From positions 1 through 42,711 of the forward strand of contig NZ_LWUA01000212.1 in assembly GCF_005222955.1 (NCBI RefSeq): 42,711 bases of DNA. Direction: 5' to 3'. Source of the DNA: Blastococcus sp. CCUG 61487. Its GTDB lineage: Bacteria > Actinomycetota > Actinomycetes > Mycobacteriales > Geodermatophilaceae. Below the pieces are notes generated by a model that searched no databases, was not told where the DNA came from, and worked only from the letters and a program-made list of their open reading frames with translations. Shown in pieces: positions 14,947 through 22,247 of this stretch. Numbering within the stretch: the first letter of the stretch is position 1; the number at the start of each line of letters is the position of its first letter. Position numbers and translations under genes: made by a program.

Positions 14947-15338
14947 CCGGCCGGCCGCACGACTTCGGCGCGTGGGCGCCCGCTCCCGCGCGTAGGCGCC
15001 TCGCTGTCGTGGCCCGCCCTTCCGGCGGCCACACACGCCGCCAGGTCGCGTTCTCCACGGTGCCGCCGGAGTGGATGAGCCAGGGCGCCCGCCAGCTGGA
15101 GATCCTACTCGGCCGCGCAGCCGGCCCGACTCGCTGCGGCCCCGTGATCGTGCGGGCGTTCTTCACCGCCGACGACGTCGACCAGGCCTTCACCGACCCG
15201 ATCCTCGCCGACGTGCCCGACGCCCACCTGTCCCGCGCCCGCGCCACCTGGCTGGCCGCCCAGCCCGGATGGCTGCTGCTCATCGCGCACTGCCGGGTCC
15301 TGTGGCGCCAGCCCGCCAGCCAGGTGCAGTACTCGTGA
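14943..15338 (+). CDS. Unknown early phage protein, 131 aa
   Basis: ATG 14943 overlaps the upstream stop (ATGA). The first 40 residues are basic and probably flexible; the rest looks folded (QLEILLGRAAG, then VIVRAFFTADDVDQAF and WLAAQPGWLLLIAHC). No family recognised. It is followed by a GTG overlapping its own stop. Confidence 0.5.
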   Translation: MTGRPHDFGAWAPAPARRRLAVVARPSGGHTRRQVAFSTVPPEWMSQGARQLEILLGRAAGPTRCGPVIVRAFFTADDVDQAFTDPILADVPDAHLSRARATWLAAQPGWLLLIAHCRVLWRQPASQVQYS

Positions 15339-15634
15339 GCACCGGCCTGTGCCGCGGCTGCGGCGCCGACATCATCTGGGCCTGGACCGAGGCCGGGCAG
15401 CGGATGCCCCTGGACCCGGCCCGCTACCCGCGCGAGGACACCACCGCGAACGTCGCCGTCCGCACCGACCACACCGGCCGGATCTGGGCCCGCGTCATCT
15501 CCAAGGACCGCCCGCTGGCGCCGTTCGAGCACCGCGGGATGCCGCACTTCGCCAGCTGCCCCGCCCGACCCCGCAAGCCGCGCGACGAGCTGGCCGCTCG
15601 CCGCCGCCGCAACCGCCCCGGAGGCTCACGATGA
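15335..15634 (+). CDS. Small zinc-ribbon-type phage protein, 99 aa
   Basis: GTG 15335 overlaps the upstream stop. The N-terminus CRGCGADIIWAWTEAGQRMP, with a later HFASCP, is a pattern found in many actinobacterial phage and element proteins in which cysteines and a histidine probably hold zinc. The C-terminus is very basic (RKPRDELAARRRRNRPGG). A nucleic-acid-binding accessory role is likely, but no function is established. Confidence 0.6.
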   Translation: MSTGLCRGCGADIIWAWTEAGQRMPLDPARYPREDTTANVAVRTDHTGRIWARVISKDRPLAPFEHRGMPHFASCPARPRKPRDELAARRRRNRPGGSR

Positions 15635-16284
15635 CCGACCGTCCGATCGTCTTCGTCGACTGCGAGACCACCGCGCTGGGCCCGCTGGCCCGCCCGTGGG
15701 AGATCGCGGCTGTTCGGCGGGACTGTTCCGACGCCGACGTGTACGAGGAGACCGAGTACGTCTGGCATGTCGCCTACTCGCCCTTCATCCTGCCGCCGGG
15801 CACCAACCAGTCGGCGCTCGAAGTCGGCGGATGGTGGCAGCGCGGCGACTTGATCGGCGCGGCGAACTGGTTGTACGACGCCTACGGCGACAGCGACGTC
15901 CGGCTGGCCCGCGCCGCCGAGTGGGCCATCGCCCGCCGCGTCCACGAAGTCCTCGCTGGGGCCGTGCTCATCGGCGTCGGCGTCCACTTCGACGCCGCCG
16001 TGCTGTCCGCCATGTTCAGCCGGCACTGCCTCGCCCCCGAGCCCTGGCACTACGCGATCGTCGACCTCAAGGCGGCCACCTGGGGCCAGCTGCAGCAGAT
16101 GCAGGACTACGGCAACGACGACTCGCTGCACACCGCCCGCGCTCTGCCCATGAAATCGGAGCAGATGGCCGAGGAGCTCGGCGTAGCCCCGCCAACCGCG
16201 GAGGAGCGGCACACCGCTCTCGGTGACGCCCGCTGGGCCGCCCGCTGGTTCGACGCCCTCGTCGGCGCCGGGGTGCCGGCATGA
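15631..16284 (+). CDS. DEDDh-type 3'-5' exonuclease, 217 aa
   Basis: The catalytic pattern of DnaQ-like exonucleases is visible: ExoI VFVDCETTALG (Asp and Glu about residues 9 and 11), ExoII around GVGVHFDAAVLSAMF (Asp about 117), and ExoIII RHTALGDARWAARW (His then Asp about 200 and 205). Such enzymes remove nucleotides from 3' ends; phage copies act in replication proofreading or DNA processing. GGAGG lies 8 bases before ATG 15631. It is the first clear replication/DNA-metabolism gene of the early operon, followed directly by a ParB-domain gene whose start overlaps its stop. Confidence 0.82.
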   Translation: MTDRPIVFVDCETTALGPLARPWEIAAVRRDCSDADVYEETEYVWHVAYSPFILPPGTNQSALEVGGWWQRGDLIGAANWLYDAYGDSDVRLARAAEWAIARRVHEVLAGAVLIGVGVHFDAAVLSAMFSRHCLAPEPWHYAIVDLKAATWGQLQQMQDYGNDDSLHTARALPMKSEQMAEELGVAPPTAEERHTALGDARWAARWFDALVGAGVPA

Positions 16285-17720
16285 GCGCCCTGCCCGCGTC
16301 GCAGTGGCGCGACGCCGTTCGCCTGGACGCCGCCCTGCTCGACCCGCACGACCTCGCCCCGCACCCGCGGAACGTCCGCCAGGACCTCGGTGACCTGTCG
16401 GGCCTCACCGCCTCGATCGCCGAGCAGGGCGTCATCGAGCCGCTGACCGTCGTCCAGCTCGAGCACGGCGGCTACCAGCTGGTCGCCGGACACCGACGCG
16501 CAGCCGCGGCCATCGCTGCCGGCCTGGACCAGGTGCCGTGCGTCATCCGCCGCGACCTGTCCGTCGACGCCGAGGCCGACCACGTCCAGGCCGAGCACGT
16601 CGGCGCGATGCTCGCCGAGAACCTCCAGCGCGCCGAGCTCACCGCCGTCGAGGAAGCCCGCGGCGTGCAGACGATGCTCGACCTCGGCGCCGACGTCGAC
16701 GTCGTGGCCGCGCGCACCGGCCTCGAGCGAACCCGCGTCCTCAAGGCCACCGGCGTCGCCCGCCTCGCACCCGACGCCGCGTCCGCCGTGGAGCACGCCG
16801 GTCTCACCCTCGACCAGGCGGCCGTGGTCGCCCGCTTCGAGGGCGACACCACCGTCGTCGAGCAGCTCGTGGCCGCCGCAGGGCTTGGCCCGGGCCGGTT
16901 CGCTCACGCCGTCACCCGAGCCGAGCAGCAGCGCGCCGAAGCGGAGGCGATCGCCGCTCGCCGAGCGGAGCTCGAGGCCATGGGCCGCCGCGTCGTCGAC
17001 AGCGACGAGGACGGCGAGAGGCTCGACGACCTGCTGCACGCCGGCGCCAGCATCGACCCCGAGCAGCACCGCGCCTGCCCTGGCTCCGTCGTCCGCGTCA
17101 GCGCCTACAGCGTCGCGGACGGCGTCAGGACGCATGACGTCGAGCTGTGCGCCGACCCGGCCGGCAACGGCCACACCGCACGGTGGAACCGGGACCCCGC
17201 CGGCTCGCCGGGCACCTCGATGTCGGACGAGGAGCTCGAGCGGCAGCGTGACGAGCGCCGCGCTGTCGTCGAGAACAACCGGACGATGGCCGCGGCGAAC
17301 ACCACCCGCCGCACCTGGGTCCGCGAGTACCTCGCTCGCCCCAAGGCGCCCAAGGAGGTGCTGCGGTTCGCCGTGGAGGCTCTCGCCACCGACCGGCCTC
17401 TCCTCGCGGAGTGGCTCGGTGGGCAGGGCGGCCAGGACGTCGACGACGCCGCGGCCGAGCTCGGCCTCTCTCGCTCCACCTGGCGCGCCACGGCGAAGCC
17501 CGGCACGCTCACCAGCGGCCAGCATGTCGTCGACGCCCGGCTGCCCCTGCAGCTGCTCGCGCACGTCGCGGCCGCCCACGAGGGCCGGATCACCCGCGAC
17601 GCCTGGCGCTGGCGCGACGACCGCCGGCACGCCGCCGCCCGCTGGCTGCGGTTCCTCGCCGGCCAGGGCTACGAGCTGTCCGACGTCGAGCAGCAGCTCG
17701 TGGACGGAGCGGACCAGTGA
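16281..17720 (+). CDS. ParB/Srx-domain protein, 479 aa
   Basis: An N-terminal ParB-like domain is clear: LAPHPRNVRQDLGDLSGL, then IAEQGVIEPLTVVQ, YQLVAGHRRAAAAIAAGL (the GxRR box that binds CTP in ParB) and MLAENLQRAELTAVEEARG. A helix-turn-helix-like region follows (VDVVAARTGLERTRVLKATG). The long C-terminal part has charged helices and no domain I recognise. Chromosomal ParB is about 300 residues, so this one is extended. No ParA is seen nearby, so plasmid-type partition is not implied; phage ParB-like proteins often act in replication or gene control. ATG overlaps the exonuclease stop. Confidence 0.78.
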   Translation: MSALPASQWRDAVRLDAALLDPHDLAPHPRNVRQDLGDLSGLTASIAEQGVIEPLTVVQLEHGGYQLVAGHRRAAAAIAAGLDQVPCVIRRDLSVDAEADHVQAEHVGAMLAENLQRAELTAVEEARGVQTMLDLGADVDVVAARTGLERTRVLKATGVARLAPDAASAVEHAGLTLDQAAVVARFEGDTTVVEQLVAAAGLGPGRFAHAVTRAEQQRAEAEAIAARRAELEAMGRRVVDSDEDGERLDDLLHAGASIDPEQHRACPGSVVRVSAYSVADGVRTHDVELCADPAGNGHTARWNRDPAGSPGTSMSDEELERQRDERRAVVENNRTMAAANTTRRTWVREYLARPKAPKEVLRFAVEALATDRPLLAEWLGGQGGQDVDDAAAELGLSRSTWRATAKPGTLTSGQHVVDARLPLQLLAHVAAAHEGRITRDAWRWRDDRRHAAARWLRFLAGQGYELSDVEQQLVDGADQ

Positions 17721-18835
17721 GCCCGCGCCAGGCCAGCCCGGAGCAGGTGGCCCGCAACCAGCGCGTGGACCGGATCGTCGAGCTCTTCGTCGCCGGGTAC
17801 AGCCAGGACTACGTCTGCGAGCAGGGCGTCACGGGCGGCTGGACCCGCCGCGACGTCCTGACCGTCGTGGCGCAGCGCGGCTGGCCGCTGGACGGCTCGG
17901 GCCGACTCCCGCTCCGGATGCGCCCTCAGCCCCAGCGCCGCCGCACCGACCGCCCCTCGCCCCCCGGCCACCAGCGGCCGGGCCCGCGGCCCGTTGACTC
18001 GTTGGCCGCGCGCACGCTGGCCGCGGAGGCCCGGGCGTCCGTCACGCTCGACGGCGACACGTACGTCGTGGGCGGCGCCTACACGGCGGCGGCCTCGCGG
18101 CCGCGGACCTCCACTGAAGGGACAGCGCCGGCGGACGTCGACGCTGCAGGGACGGCACCGGACTCTGAGGAGCCCGGTCACGGATACGCGGGGCCCGACG
18201 CCCAGCCGCAGGTAAGCCCGTCCCGCTCCCACCCCGGAGAAGGCGGGGAGCTCGGCGCGTCGGACGCACCGGCCGAGCCCCCCGCCGCCGGCCAACGGAC
18301 CTGCGAGCGGTGCGGCAACCCCTGCCCCGGCCGCCGGGCGGACACGAAGTACTGCAGCCGGGCTTGCACCCAGCAGGCCTACCGCGCCCGGGTCGACGAG
18401 ATGGCTCCGCGCGTCGACCGCGACGGGTCGATCTACGCGCAGCACGTCGCGATCGAGCAGACCCTGCGCGAGAAGCACGGGCACCCGTCGTACGTCGCTG
18501 AGCTCGACGGGCCGGGGAAGTTCCGGCCGACCGTCACCCCGCCCCCACCGGTCGGGTCGGACCTACCGCTGGCCGACTGGGAGCGGGAGCTCCTCGACGG
18601 GTGGGTGTGGGACCCCGACAGCAAGTCCTACGTCGCGCGCACCGATGCCGTCGAGGAGACAGCCGCGGACGAGATCACGGTCGACACCGGCGAGCAGGTC
18701 CCCCCGCCCGCGCACGTGGACCTGCTCGCTGTCGCGCTCGAGCACCGGCACCCCGCGGTGCGGGCGAAGGCGCAGATCGTCGTCAAGGCCGTCGACAAGC
18801 TGCTGTCGGCCATGGCCAGGCACCGGGATGCGTGA
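17717..18835 (+). CDS. Unknown protein with treble-clef-like zinc motif, 372 aa
   Basis: GTG 17717 overlaps the ParB-gene stop. Residues about 10-60 look like a helix-turn-helix (QRVDRIVELFVAGYSQDYVC, then TRRDVLTVVAQRG). A long Pro/Gly/Ser-rich linker follows, then a zinc-binding motif around residues 197-225 with CERCGNPC and YCSRACTQQAYRAR (Cx2C...Cx3C), as in many bacterial transposon and phage proteins that replace CGxC...CS.aC ends. The C-terminal third is acidic and helical (VRAKAQIVVKAVDKLLSAMA). A DNA-binding role is likely; the exact function is unknown. Confidence 0.62.
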   Translation: MSPRQASPEQVARNQRVDRIVELFVAGYSQDYVCEQGVTGGWTRRDVLTVVAQRGWPLDGSGRLPLRMRPQPQRRRTDRPSPPGHQRPGPRPVDSLAARTLAAEARASVTLDGDTYVVGGAYTAAASRPRTSTEGTAPADVDAAGTAPDSEEPGHGYAGPDAQPQVSPSRSHPGEGGELGASDAPAEPPAAGQRTCERCGNPCPGRRADTKYCSRACTQQAYRARVDEMAPRVDRDGSIYAQHVAIEQTLREKHGHPSYVAELDGPGKFRPTVTPPPPVGSDLPLADWERELLDGWVWDPDSKSYVARTDAVEETAADEITVDTGEQVPPPAHVDLLAVALEHRHPAVRAKAQIVVKAVDKLLSAMARHRDA

Positions 18836-18838
18836 GCC

Positions 18839-19030
18839 GTGCAGGTCGGCCTCTGCCCCGAGTGTCGCCGCCGCTACGTCCTCGTCTGGGCGTCCCCACC
18901 CTGCCGGTGCGGCCTCGACCACGGGCCCGGCGCCTGCCCGGACGCCAAGCGGGTCCGCGTCGTCCGCGAGCACAAGCCCTGCGGCCGACACCGCCGCCCA
19001 CGCCCTGACTCCGTTCAGCTCTACCCCTAG
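18839..19030 (+). CDS. Small cysteine-rich protein, 63 aa
   Basis: GTG 18839 begins three bases after the stop of the preceding gene. Six or seven cysteines in pairs (LCPECRRRY, PCRCGLDHG, CGRH) suggest a zinc ribbon. Similar tiny zinc-ribbon proteins are frequent in actinophage early regions. Function unknown. Confidence 0.5.
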   Translation: MQVGLCPECRRRYVLVWASPPCRCGLDHGPGACPDAKRVRVVREHKPCGRHRRPRPDSVQLYP

Positions 19031-19040
19031 GAGATCTCCC

Positions 19041-19370
19041 GTGCCGTCCGTTCCTCGCGGTGACGAGCTCGAGCGCATCGAGTGGGTCGAAGGACAGGTC
19101 CCCCTGCCCGACATGCCCCATGGGCAGCTCGCTGCCGGCGATGCGTCCGAGCTCGGCCGGCTCACTGCTCTCGGCGTCAACCGTGCCGCGGCCGCGGTGC
19201 TCGCCGCTGGCCCCGGGCCCCGGCCGAAGAAGACCCGTGAGCTTCCTCGCGAGCACGGCAGCGAGCGCGGCTACCGGCAGCACATCGACCGCGGCGAGAC
19301 CACCTGCCCGCCGTGCCGGGCCGCGCACGCCGCCTACAACGACGAGCACGTCGTCAGGTGGCCGGCATGA
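19041..19370 (+). CDS. Unknown early phage protein with HGxxxGYxxH...CxxC motif, 109 aa
   Basis: GTG 19041 has GGAG 9 bases upstream. The C-terminal motif HGSERGYRQHIDRGETTCPP followed by CRAAHAAYN is a pattern repeated in many actinobacterial phage proteins (a Gly-Tyr-x-x-His segment and a CPxC pair, probably a small metal site). The rest is without known features. Stop overlaps the ATG of the replication-initiator-like gene. Confidence 0.6.
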   Translation: MPSVPRGDELERIEWVEGQVPLPDMPHGQLAAGDASELGRLTALGVNRAAAAVLAAGPGPRPKKTRELPREHGSERGYRQHIDRGETTCPPCRAAHAAYNDEHVVRWPA

Positions 19371-20179
19371 GCGTCAAGGTCTCCAGCTGGGTGTGGGAGC
19401 ACTCCAAGACCGGCGGCGGCGACCGCCTGCTCCTGCTCGCGATCGCCGACAACGCCGACGACGACGGCGACAACGCCTGGCCGTCGGTGGCCACGCTGGC
19501 GCGCAAGACGCAGACCTCCGACCGCACGGTGCAGCGCGGCATCGAGCGCCTGGTGAAGGGCGGCTGCGTCGAGGTGAGCCGCGGCGCCGGCCGCGGCGGC
19601 ACGCACCGCTACCGGGTCCTGATGACCGCTGTCGCCGCGGAGGGCTGCGGCTGCGACGAGCACGCCGTCACCGACCAGGAGCAGGCGGTCACCGCTGGGG
19701 ACAACCTGGCCGGAGCTGTGGAGAACCCCTCACAGGGGGGTGTCAATCTGACACCCGTCAATCTGACGGAGGGGGTGACACAGCTCCGTCACCGGGGGGG
19801 TGACACAGCTGTGTCACCTGAACGTCCTGAACGTCCAAGAACTCCCCCCAACCCCCCGGCACGCCGGGGGGCGAAGTGCGATCACGGAAGGACCAGCGGT
19901 TGCCGCCGCTGCGGCACCAACCCGCGTGCCGCCGAGCACCGCGAGCTCCTGGCCGCCGCCGAAGCGGCGGCCGCCCAGGTCGAACGGGTCGAGCGAGACC
20001 GTGACGCGCTGCCCTGGTGCGGCGACCCGGCCTGCTACGAGCCCACCCGCTGGCGCACCGACAGCGGCGGCACGGCCCGCTGCCACGCCTGCCACCCCGA
20101 CGTCGTCGTCGGCCGCCCCGCCAGGCAGCTCGTCGTCCTGGCCAGCCAGCTCCCCGCCCTCCGCGCCCGGGCCGGCTGA
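19367..20179 (+). CDS. Replication-initiator-like winged-helix protein with origin-like repeats in its gene, 270 aa
   Basis: Residues about 5-80 form a helix-turn-helix_36-type winged helix found in phage replication organisers: VWEHSKTGGGDRLLLLAIAD, then WPSVATLARKTQTSDRTVQR and GGCVEVSRGAGRGGTHRYRV. The middle (about 120-165) is encoded by repeated DNA, giving VNLTPVNLTEG and PERPERPR. The C-terminal part has cysteine motifs (CDHGRTSGCRRCG and WCGDPACYEP...CHACHP), likely zinc sites. Initiators such as lambda O carry the origin inside their own gene, and the repeat cluster at 19741-19871 fits that. ATG 19367 overlaps the upstream stop. No helicase or polymerase gene is nearby, so host replication proteins are presumably recruited. 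Confidence 0.72.
   Translation: MSVKVSSWVWEHSKTGGGDRLLLLAIADNADDDGDNAWPSVATLARKTQTSDRTVQRGIERLVKGGCVEVSRGAGRGGTHRYRVLMTAVAAEGCGCDEHAVTDQEQAVTAGDNLAGAVENPSQGGVNLTPVNLTEGVTQLRHRGGDTAVSPERPERPRTPPNPPARRGAKCDHGRTSGCRRCGTNPRAAEHRELLAAAEAAAAQVERVERDRDALPWCGDPACYEPTRWRTDSGGTARCHACHPDVVVGRPARQLVVLASQLPALRARAG
19735..19871. repeat. Iteron and palindrome cluster, candidate phage replication origin
   Basis: Inside the initiator-like gene lie: two copies of GTCAATCTGAC (19742-19752, 19757-19767); the direct repeat gggggtgacacagct (19771-19785, 19796-19810), whose second copy extends to the perfect palindrome gtgacacagctgtgtcac (19800-19817) and whose first copy is an imperfect version (19775-19792); a tandem 9-base repeat ctgaacgtc (19818-19835); and a 9-bp hairpin ccccccggc/gccgggggg with a 2-base loop (19852-19871). 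This density of repeats is unlike any other place in the window. Confidence 0.65.
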
Positions 20180-20181
20180 TC

Positions 20182-20289
20182 GTGGCCGTCCCCGTCCCCC
20201 GACCGCGACGGCCCCCCGTGTGGATGGCCGCCTGCGACGACTACCGCGAAGCCCACCGACCCGAACCCACGAAGGGAGCCCCACGTTGA
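20182..20289 (+). CDS. Possible 35-aa leader-type protein
   Basis: GTG 20182 starts two bases after the initiator-like gene's stop and the frame runs to a TGA that overlaps the next start (TTGA). The product is Pro/Arg-rich with a short folded-looking stretch (WMAACDDYREAHR). It may simply couple translation to the next gene. Support is positional only. Confidence 0.35.
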   Translation: MAVPVPRPRRPPVWMAACDDYREAHRPEPTKGAPR

Positions 20290-20612
20290 TCGAGATCACC
20301 GGCCACTGCCCGATGGGCTGCGGCCAGACGCTGTTCGTCGGCGACGGCGGGCACGTCACCTGTTCCTACGCGCTGTGCCCTCGATCGGACGCAGTTGACG
20401 AGATCCTCGCGGACCGGGAGACCGAGCACGTCGTCGTCCTGGCCGAGGAGACGTTCTCGGTGCAGCACCCGCTCCGGGAGCGCCTGGACGACGAGCTGTT
20501 CACCTGCCCGCTGCACGAGTGGCTGCAGCAGCAAGACGGACCACCCGAGGCGCCCGGTCGGTACCGCGTCCGTGAGCCCTACGGCGACTCGATCTGGGAG
20601 CCGCTGGCATGA
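20286..20612 (+). CDS. DUF6085-family phage protein, 108 aa
   Basis: The N-terminus MIEITGHCPMGCGQTLFVGD and the later CPRSDAVDEILADRETEHVV and HPLRERLDD are the hallmark of a family found in very many actinobacteriophages (DUF6085). The three paired cysteines at the start suggest a small zinc ribbon. Function is unknown. TTG 20286 is used as start because GGGAG lies 8 bases upstream and the family begins exactly there. The stop overlaps the following ATG. Confidence 0.8.
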   Translation: MIEITGHCPMGCGQTLFVGDGGHVTCSYALCPRSDAVDEILADRETEHVVVLAEETFSVQHPLRERLDDELFTCPLHEWLQQQDGPPEAPGRYRVREPYGDSIWEPLA

Positions 20613-20833
20613 GCGGCTTCGGTGATCTCTTCGGCGCGGCTGGTTTCGCCGGCACACCGTTGGGTCAGGCCGCGGCGGCCGCCCAGCGGGACACGAAGAA
20701 GAAGCCGACCCGTGGTGCTCTGCCGCCGATCCGCGGCAAGCGCATCGACGGCGTCCTGTATGTGCGCGCCGACGACGTCGCTGACGCCCTGCAAAGCCAG
20801 GTCCCGACGGCGGCGGCGCGAGGCACCCGATGA
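20609..20833 (+). CDS. Small basic phage protein, 74 aa
   Basis: ATG 20609 overlaps the upstream stop. The protein has a Gly/Ala-rich N-terminus (SGFGDLFGAAGFAG), a basic patch (RDTKKKPTRG) and a short C-terminal fold (KRIDGVLYVRADDVADALQ) that resembles the DNA-recognition part of excisionase-like or MerR-like winged helices. No firm assignment. Confidence 0.5.
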   Translation: MSGFGDLFGAAGFAGTPLGQAAAAAQRDTKKKPTRGALPPIRGKRIDGVLYVRADDVADALQSQVPTAAARGTR

Positions 20834-21210
20834 GCGGCACCCAGAGCGGCCACTTCGAGCGACACCTGTGGGAGGTCGACCACCCGTACTACTCGACCCA
20901 CGGCAACTACTTCTCGCGCGACTACCACGCCGCCTATGGGTCATGGGTCGAGTTCGTGGAGGACGCGGGAGACGACGACCTCGACATGAACCTCGTCTAC
21001 CGCTGGGACTGGCAGGTCCCTGACCCGGACGACTACGAGCCCGACGAGGAGATGCCGCCGGAGACCCTGGACCTGTTCTATGTCGGACAGCGCAAGGCCA
21101 TCCATCGGTCGGTGAGCGTCACCGTGCAGCGCGAGGACGAGCCCGCGATCCGCGACTGGCTGATCGTCCGCGCCGAGCACATGCGCCGGGTTTGGGAGCC
21201 GCTGCTGTGA
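20830..21210 (+). CDS. Unknown acidic phage protein, 126 aa
   Basis: ATG 20830 overlaps the upstream stop. Acidic, aromatic-rich protein (HPYYSTHGNYFSRDYHAAYG, then WDWQVPDPDDYEPDEEMPPE), looking like a compact soluble fold with a last helix (WLIVRAEHMRRVWEPLL). Similar ORFs occur in actinophages without known role. Its first codons (MSGTQSGHFE) belong to a degenerate copy of the start-associated repeat described nearby. Confidence 0.6.
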   Translation: MSGTQSGHFERHLWEVDHPYYSTHGNYFSRDYHAAYGSWVEFVEDAGDDDLDMNLVYRWDWQVPDPDDYEPDEEMPPETLDLFYVGQRKAIHRSVSVTVQREDEPAIRDWLIVRAEHMRRVWEPLL

Positions 21211-21226
21211 CCGCCCAGAGGGGCGA
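21207..21226 (+). repeat. Start-associated repeat, copy 1
   Basis: gtgaccgcccagaggggcga spans the start codon and first codons of the 64-aa gene. The identical string occurs at 21679-21698, and a variant with one codon inserted at 21398-21420. The match extends three bases upstream of the start (gct). Confidence 0.75.
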
Positions 21227-21401
21227 GCCCGCCCAGCGGTACGGAGTCTGTTCCGGCTGCGGCGAGCGGAAGGCACTCCGCGCCAGCGACGGCGCTGTAC
21301 GCCACCACAAGGGCAAGGGTCGCACAGTCACCCCGAGCGGCGCGTGGGCCGTCTGCTGCTCCGGCTGCGGGCAGCCACCGCGCCTGGCGGTGACCCAGTG
21401 A
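21207..21401 (+). CDS. Small zinc-finger-type protein, 64 aa
   Basis: GTG 21207 overlaps the upstream stop. Two CxxC pairs (VCSGCGERKAL and CCSGCGQPP) about 35 residues apart, with histidines between them, form a likely zinc ribbon. It starts with a copy of the repeated sequence gtgaccgcccagaggggcga, shared with two following genes. Confidence 0.55.
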   Translation: MTAQRGEPAQRYGVCSGCGERKALRASDGAVRHHKGKGRTVTPSGAWAVCCSGCGQPPRLAVTQ

Positions 21402-21420
21402 CCGGCGCCCAGAGGGGCGA
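21398..21420 (+). repeat. Start-associated repeat, copy 2
   Basis: Same element as at 21207 with three extra bases after the start codon; agaggggcgagcccgc is then shared with copy 1, so the match runs on past the first eight codons. Confidence 0.65.
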
Positions 21421-21682
21421 GCCCGCACAGCCAGCGGTGTGCACCTGCGGTCCGGGCGCGTGGGGGACCTGCGACACCTGCGGCGTCGACGCCTGGATCA
21501 AGCACCACTGCCCGTTCCCCTGCGACGACGTGACCTGCGAGGGCGGCTCGATCTGCATCGGCTGCCTGACCGGCCGCCCCTGCCCCGTGCACAACGACAC
21601 CGAGGAGGACGGCCCCGAGTGTCAGCTCCACTGGCCGGACGGCAACGAGGCGGTCTGCGGCTCCTGCGGCGGCCCGCTGTGA
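21398..21682 (+). CDS. Cysteine-rich phage protein, 94 aa
   Basis: GTG 21398 overlaps the upstream stop. About a dozen cysteines in pairs (CTCGPG, CDTCGVD, HCPFPCDDVTCEGG, CIGCLTG, CGSCGG) suggest two or more zinc-binding loops. The first residues (MTGAQRGEPAQP) come from the start-associated repeat and nearly match the N-terminus of the gene before (MTAQRGEPAQR), so the starts were probably duplicated. Function unknown. Confidence 0.55.
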   Translation: MTGAQRGEPAQPAVCTCGPGAWGTCDTCGVDAWIKHHCPFPCDDVTCEGGSICIGCLTGRPCPVHNDTEEDGPECQLHWPDGNEAVCGSCGGPL

Positions 21683-21735
21683 CCGCCCAGAGGGGCGACT
21701 TCGAGCAGGCGGTCGTGGACGGCGGCAGCCGGTGA
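21679..21735 (+). CDS. 18-codon ORF opened by start-associated repeat copy 3
   Basis: GTG 21679 overlaps the upstream stop and the frame (MTAQRGDFEQAVVDGGSR) closes on a TGA that overlaps the GTG of the HNH gene. It is either a remnant of a lost gene or a coupling leader. The first 20 bases are identical to copy 1 at 21207; the following cttcgag also matches the degenerate copy at 20830. Confidence 0.4.
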   Translation: MTAQRGDFEQAVVDGGSR

Positions 21736-22247
21736 AGCGCTCACCGCTCGCGCGGTCGACACCGTTGCGTCGGTCGTCGATGCTGGCCCCTGGCCGCGTT
21801 CCGCCGCGGGCCGGTGAGGCGAGTCGCTCCATCGCGACCCGGCCGCGGGCTGAGCGACTCGCCGGCTCCGGCTCCGCCAGGGCTGGGGAGATCCCGCCGA
21901 GCGCGCGGGCCGCGGTGCTCGAGCGGGACCGGATGCGCTGCATCCGGTGCGGTGTCTCGGTCGAGCACCGCCCCCGCTCGATCCACCACCGCCAGCCCCG
22001 CGGCATGGGCGGCACCCGCCTGGCGTCGGCGCACCGGCTGTCGCTGCTCGTGCTGGTGTGCGGCAGCGGCACGACCGGCTGCCACGGCGAGATCGAGTCC
22101 CGACGCTCCCATGCCCGCACGCTGGGCTGGCTGATCTCGAAGTTCGAGCCGGCCGACCCGCAGACCATCCCGCTGCACCTGGACGACGGCCGCCGCGTGT
22201 GGCTCCTGGACGACGGCACCAAGACCGTGGAGATCGCCGGTGCCTGA
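21732..22247 (+). CDS. HNH endonuclease, 171 aa
   Basis: A basic N-terminal arm is followed by an HNH nuclease: ERDRMRCIRCGV (first CxxC), RSIHHRQPRGMGG (the catalytic HH), and VCGSGTTGCHGEIESRR (second Cys pair, then His). This arrangement (C..C, HHR.PRG.GG, GCH) is that of actinophage HNH proteins in replication/recombination regions, thought to cut or resolve DNA. GTG 21732 overlaps the 18-codon ORF. Distinct from the second HNH-like gene beside the terminase. Confidence 0.75.
   Translation: MKRSPLARSTPLRRSSMLAPGRVPPRAGEASRSIATRPRAERLAGSGSARAGEIPPSARAAVLERDRMRCIRCGVSVEHRPRSIHHRQPRGMGGTRLASAHRLSLLVLVCGSGTTGCHGEIESRRSHARTLGWLISKFEPADPQTIPLHLDDGRRVWLLDDGTKTVEIAGA

Noticed and set aside
19741-19835. 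Repeat cluster considered as a CRISPR array
   Set aside because: Repeats are 9-18 bases, of three different kinds, nearly adjacent and within a coding frame; there are no spacers.
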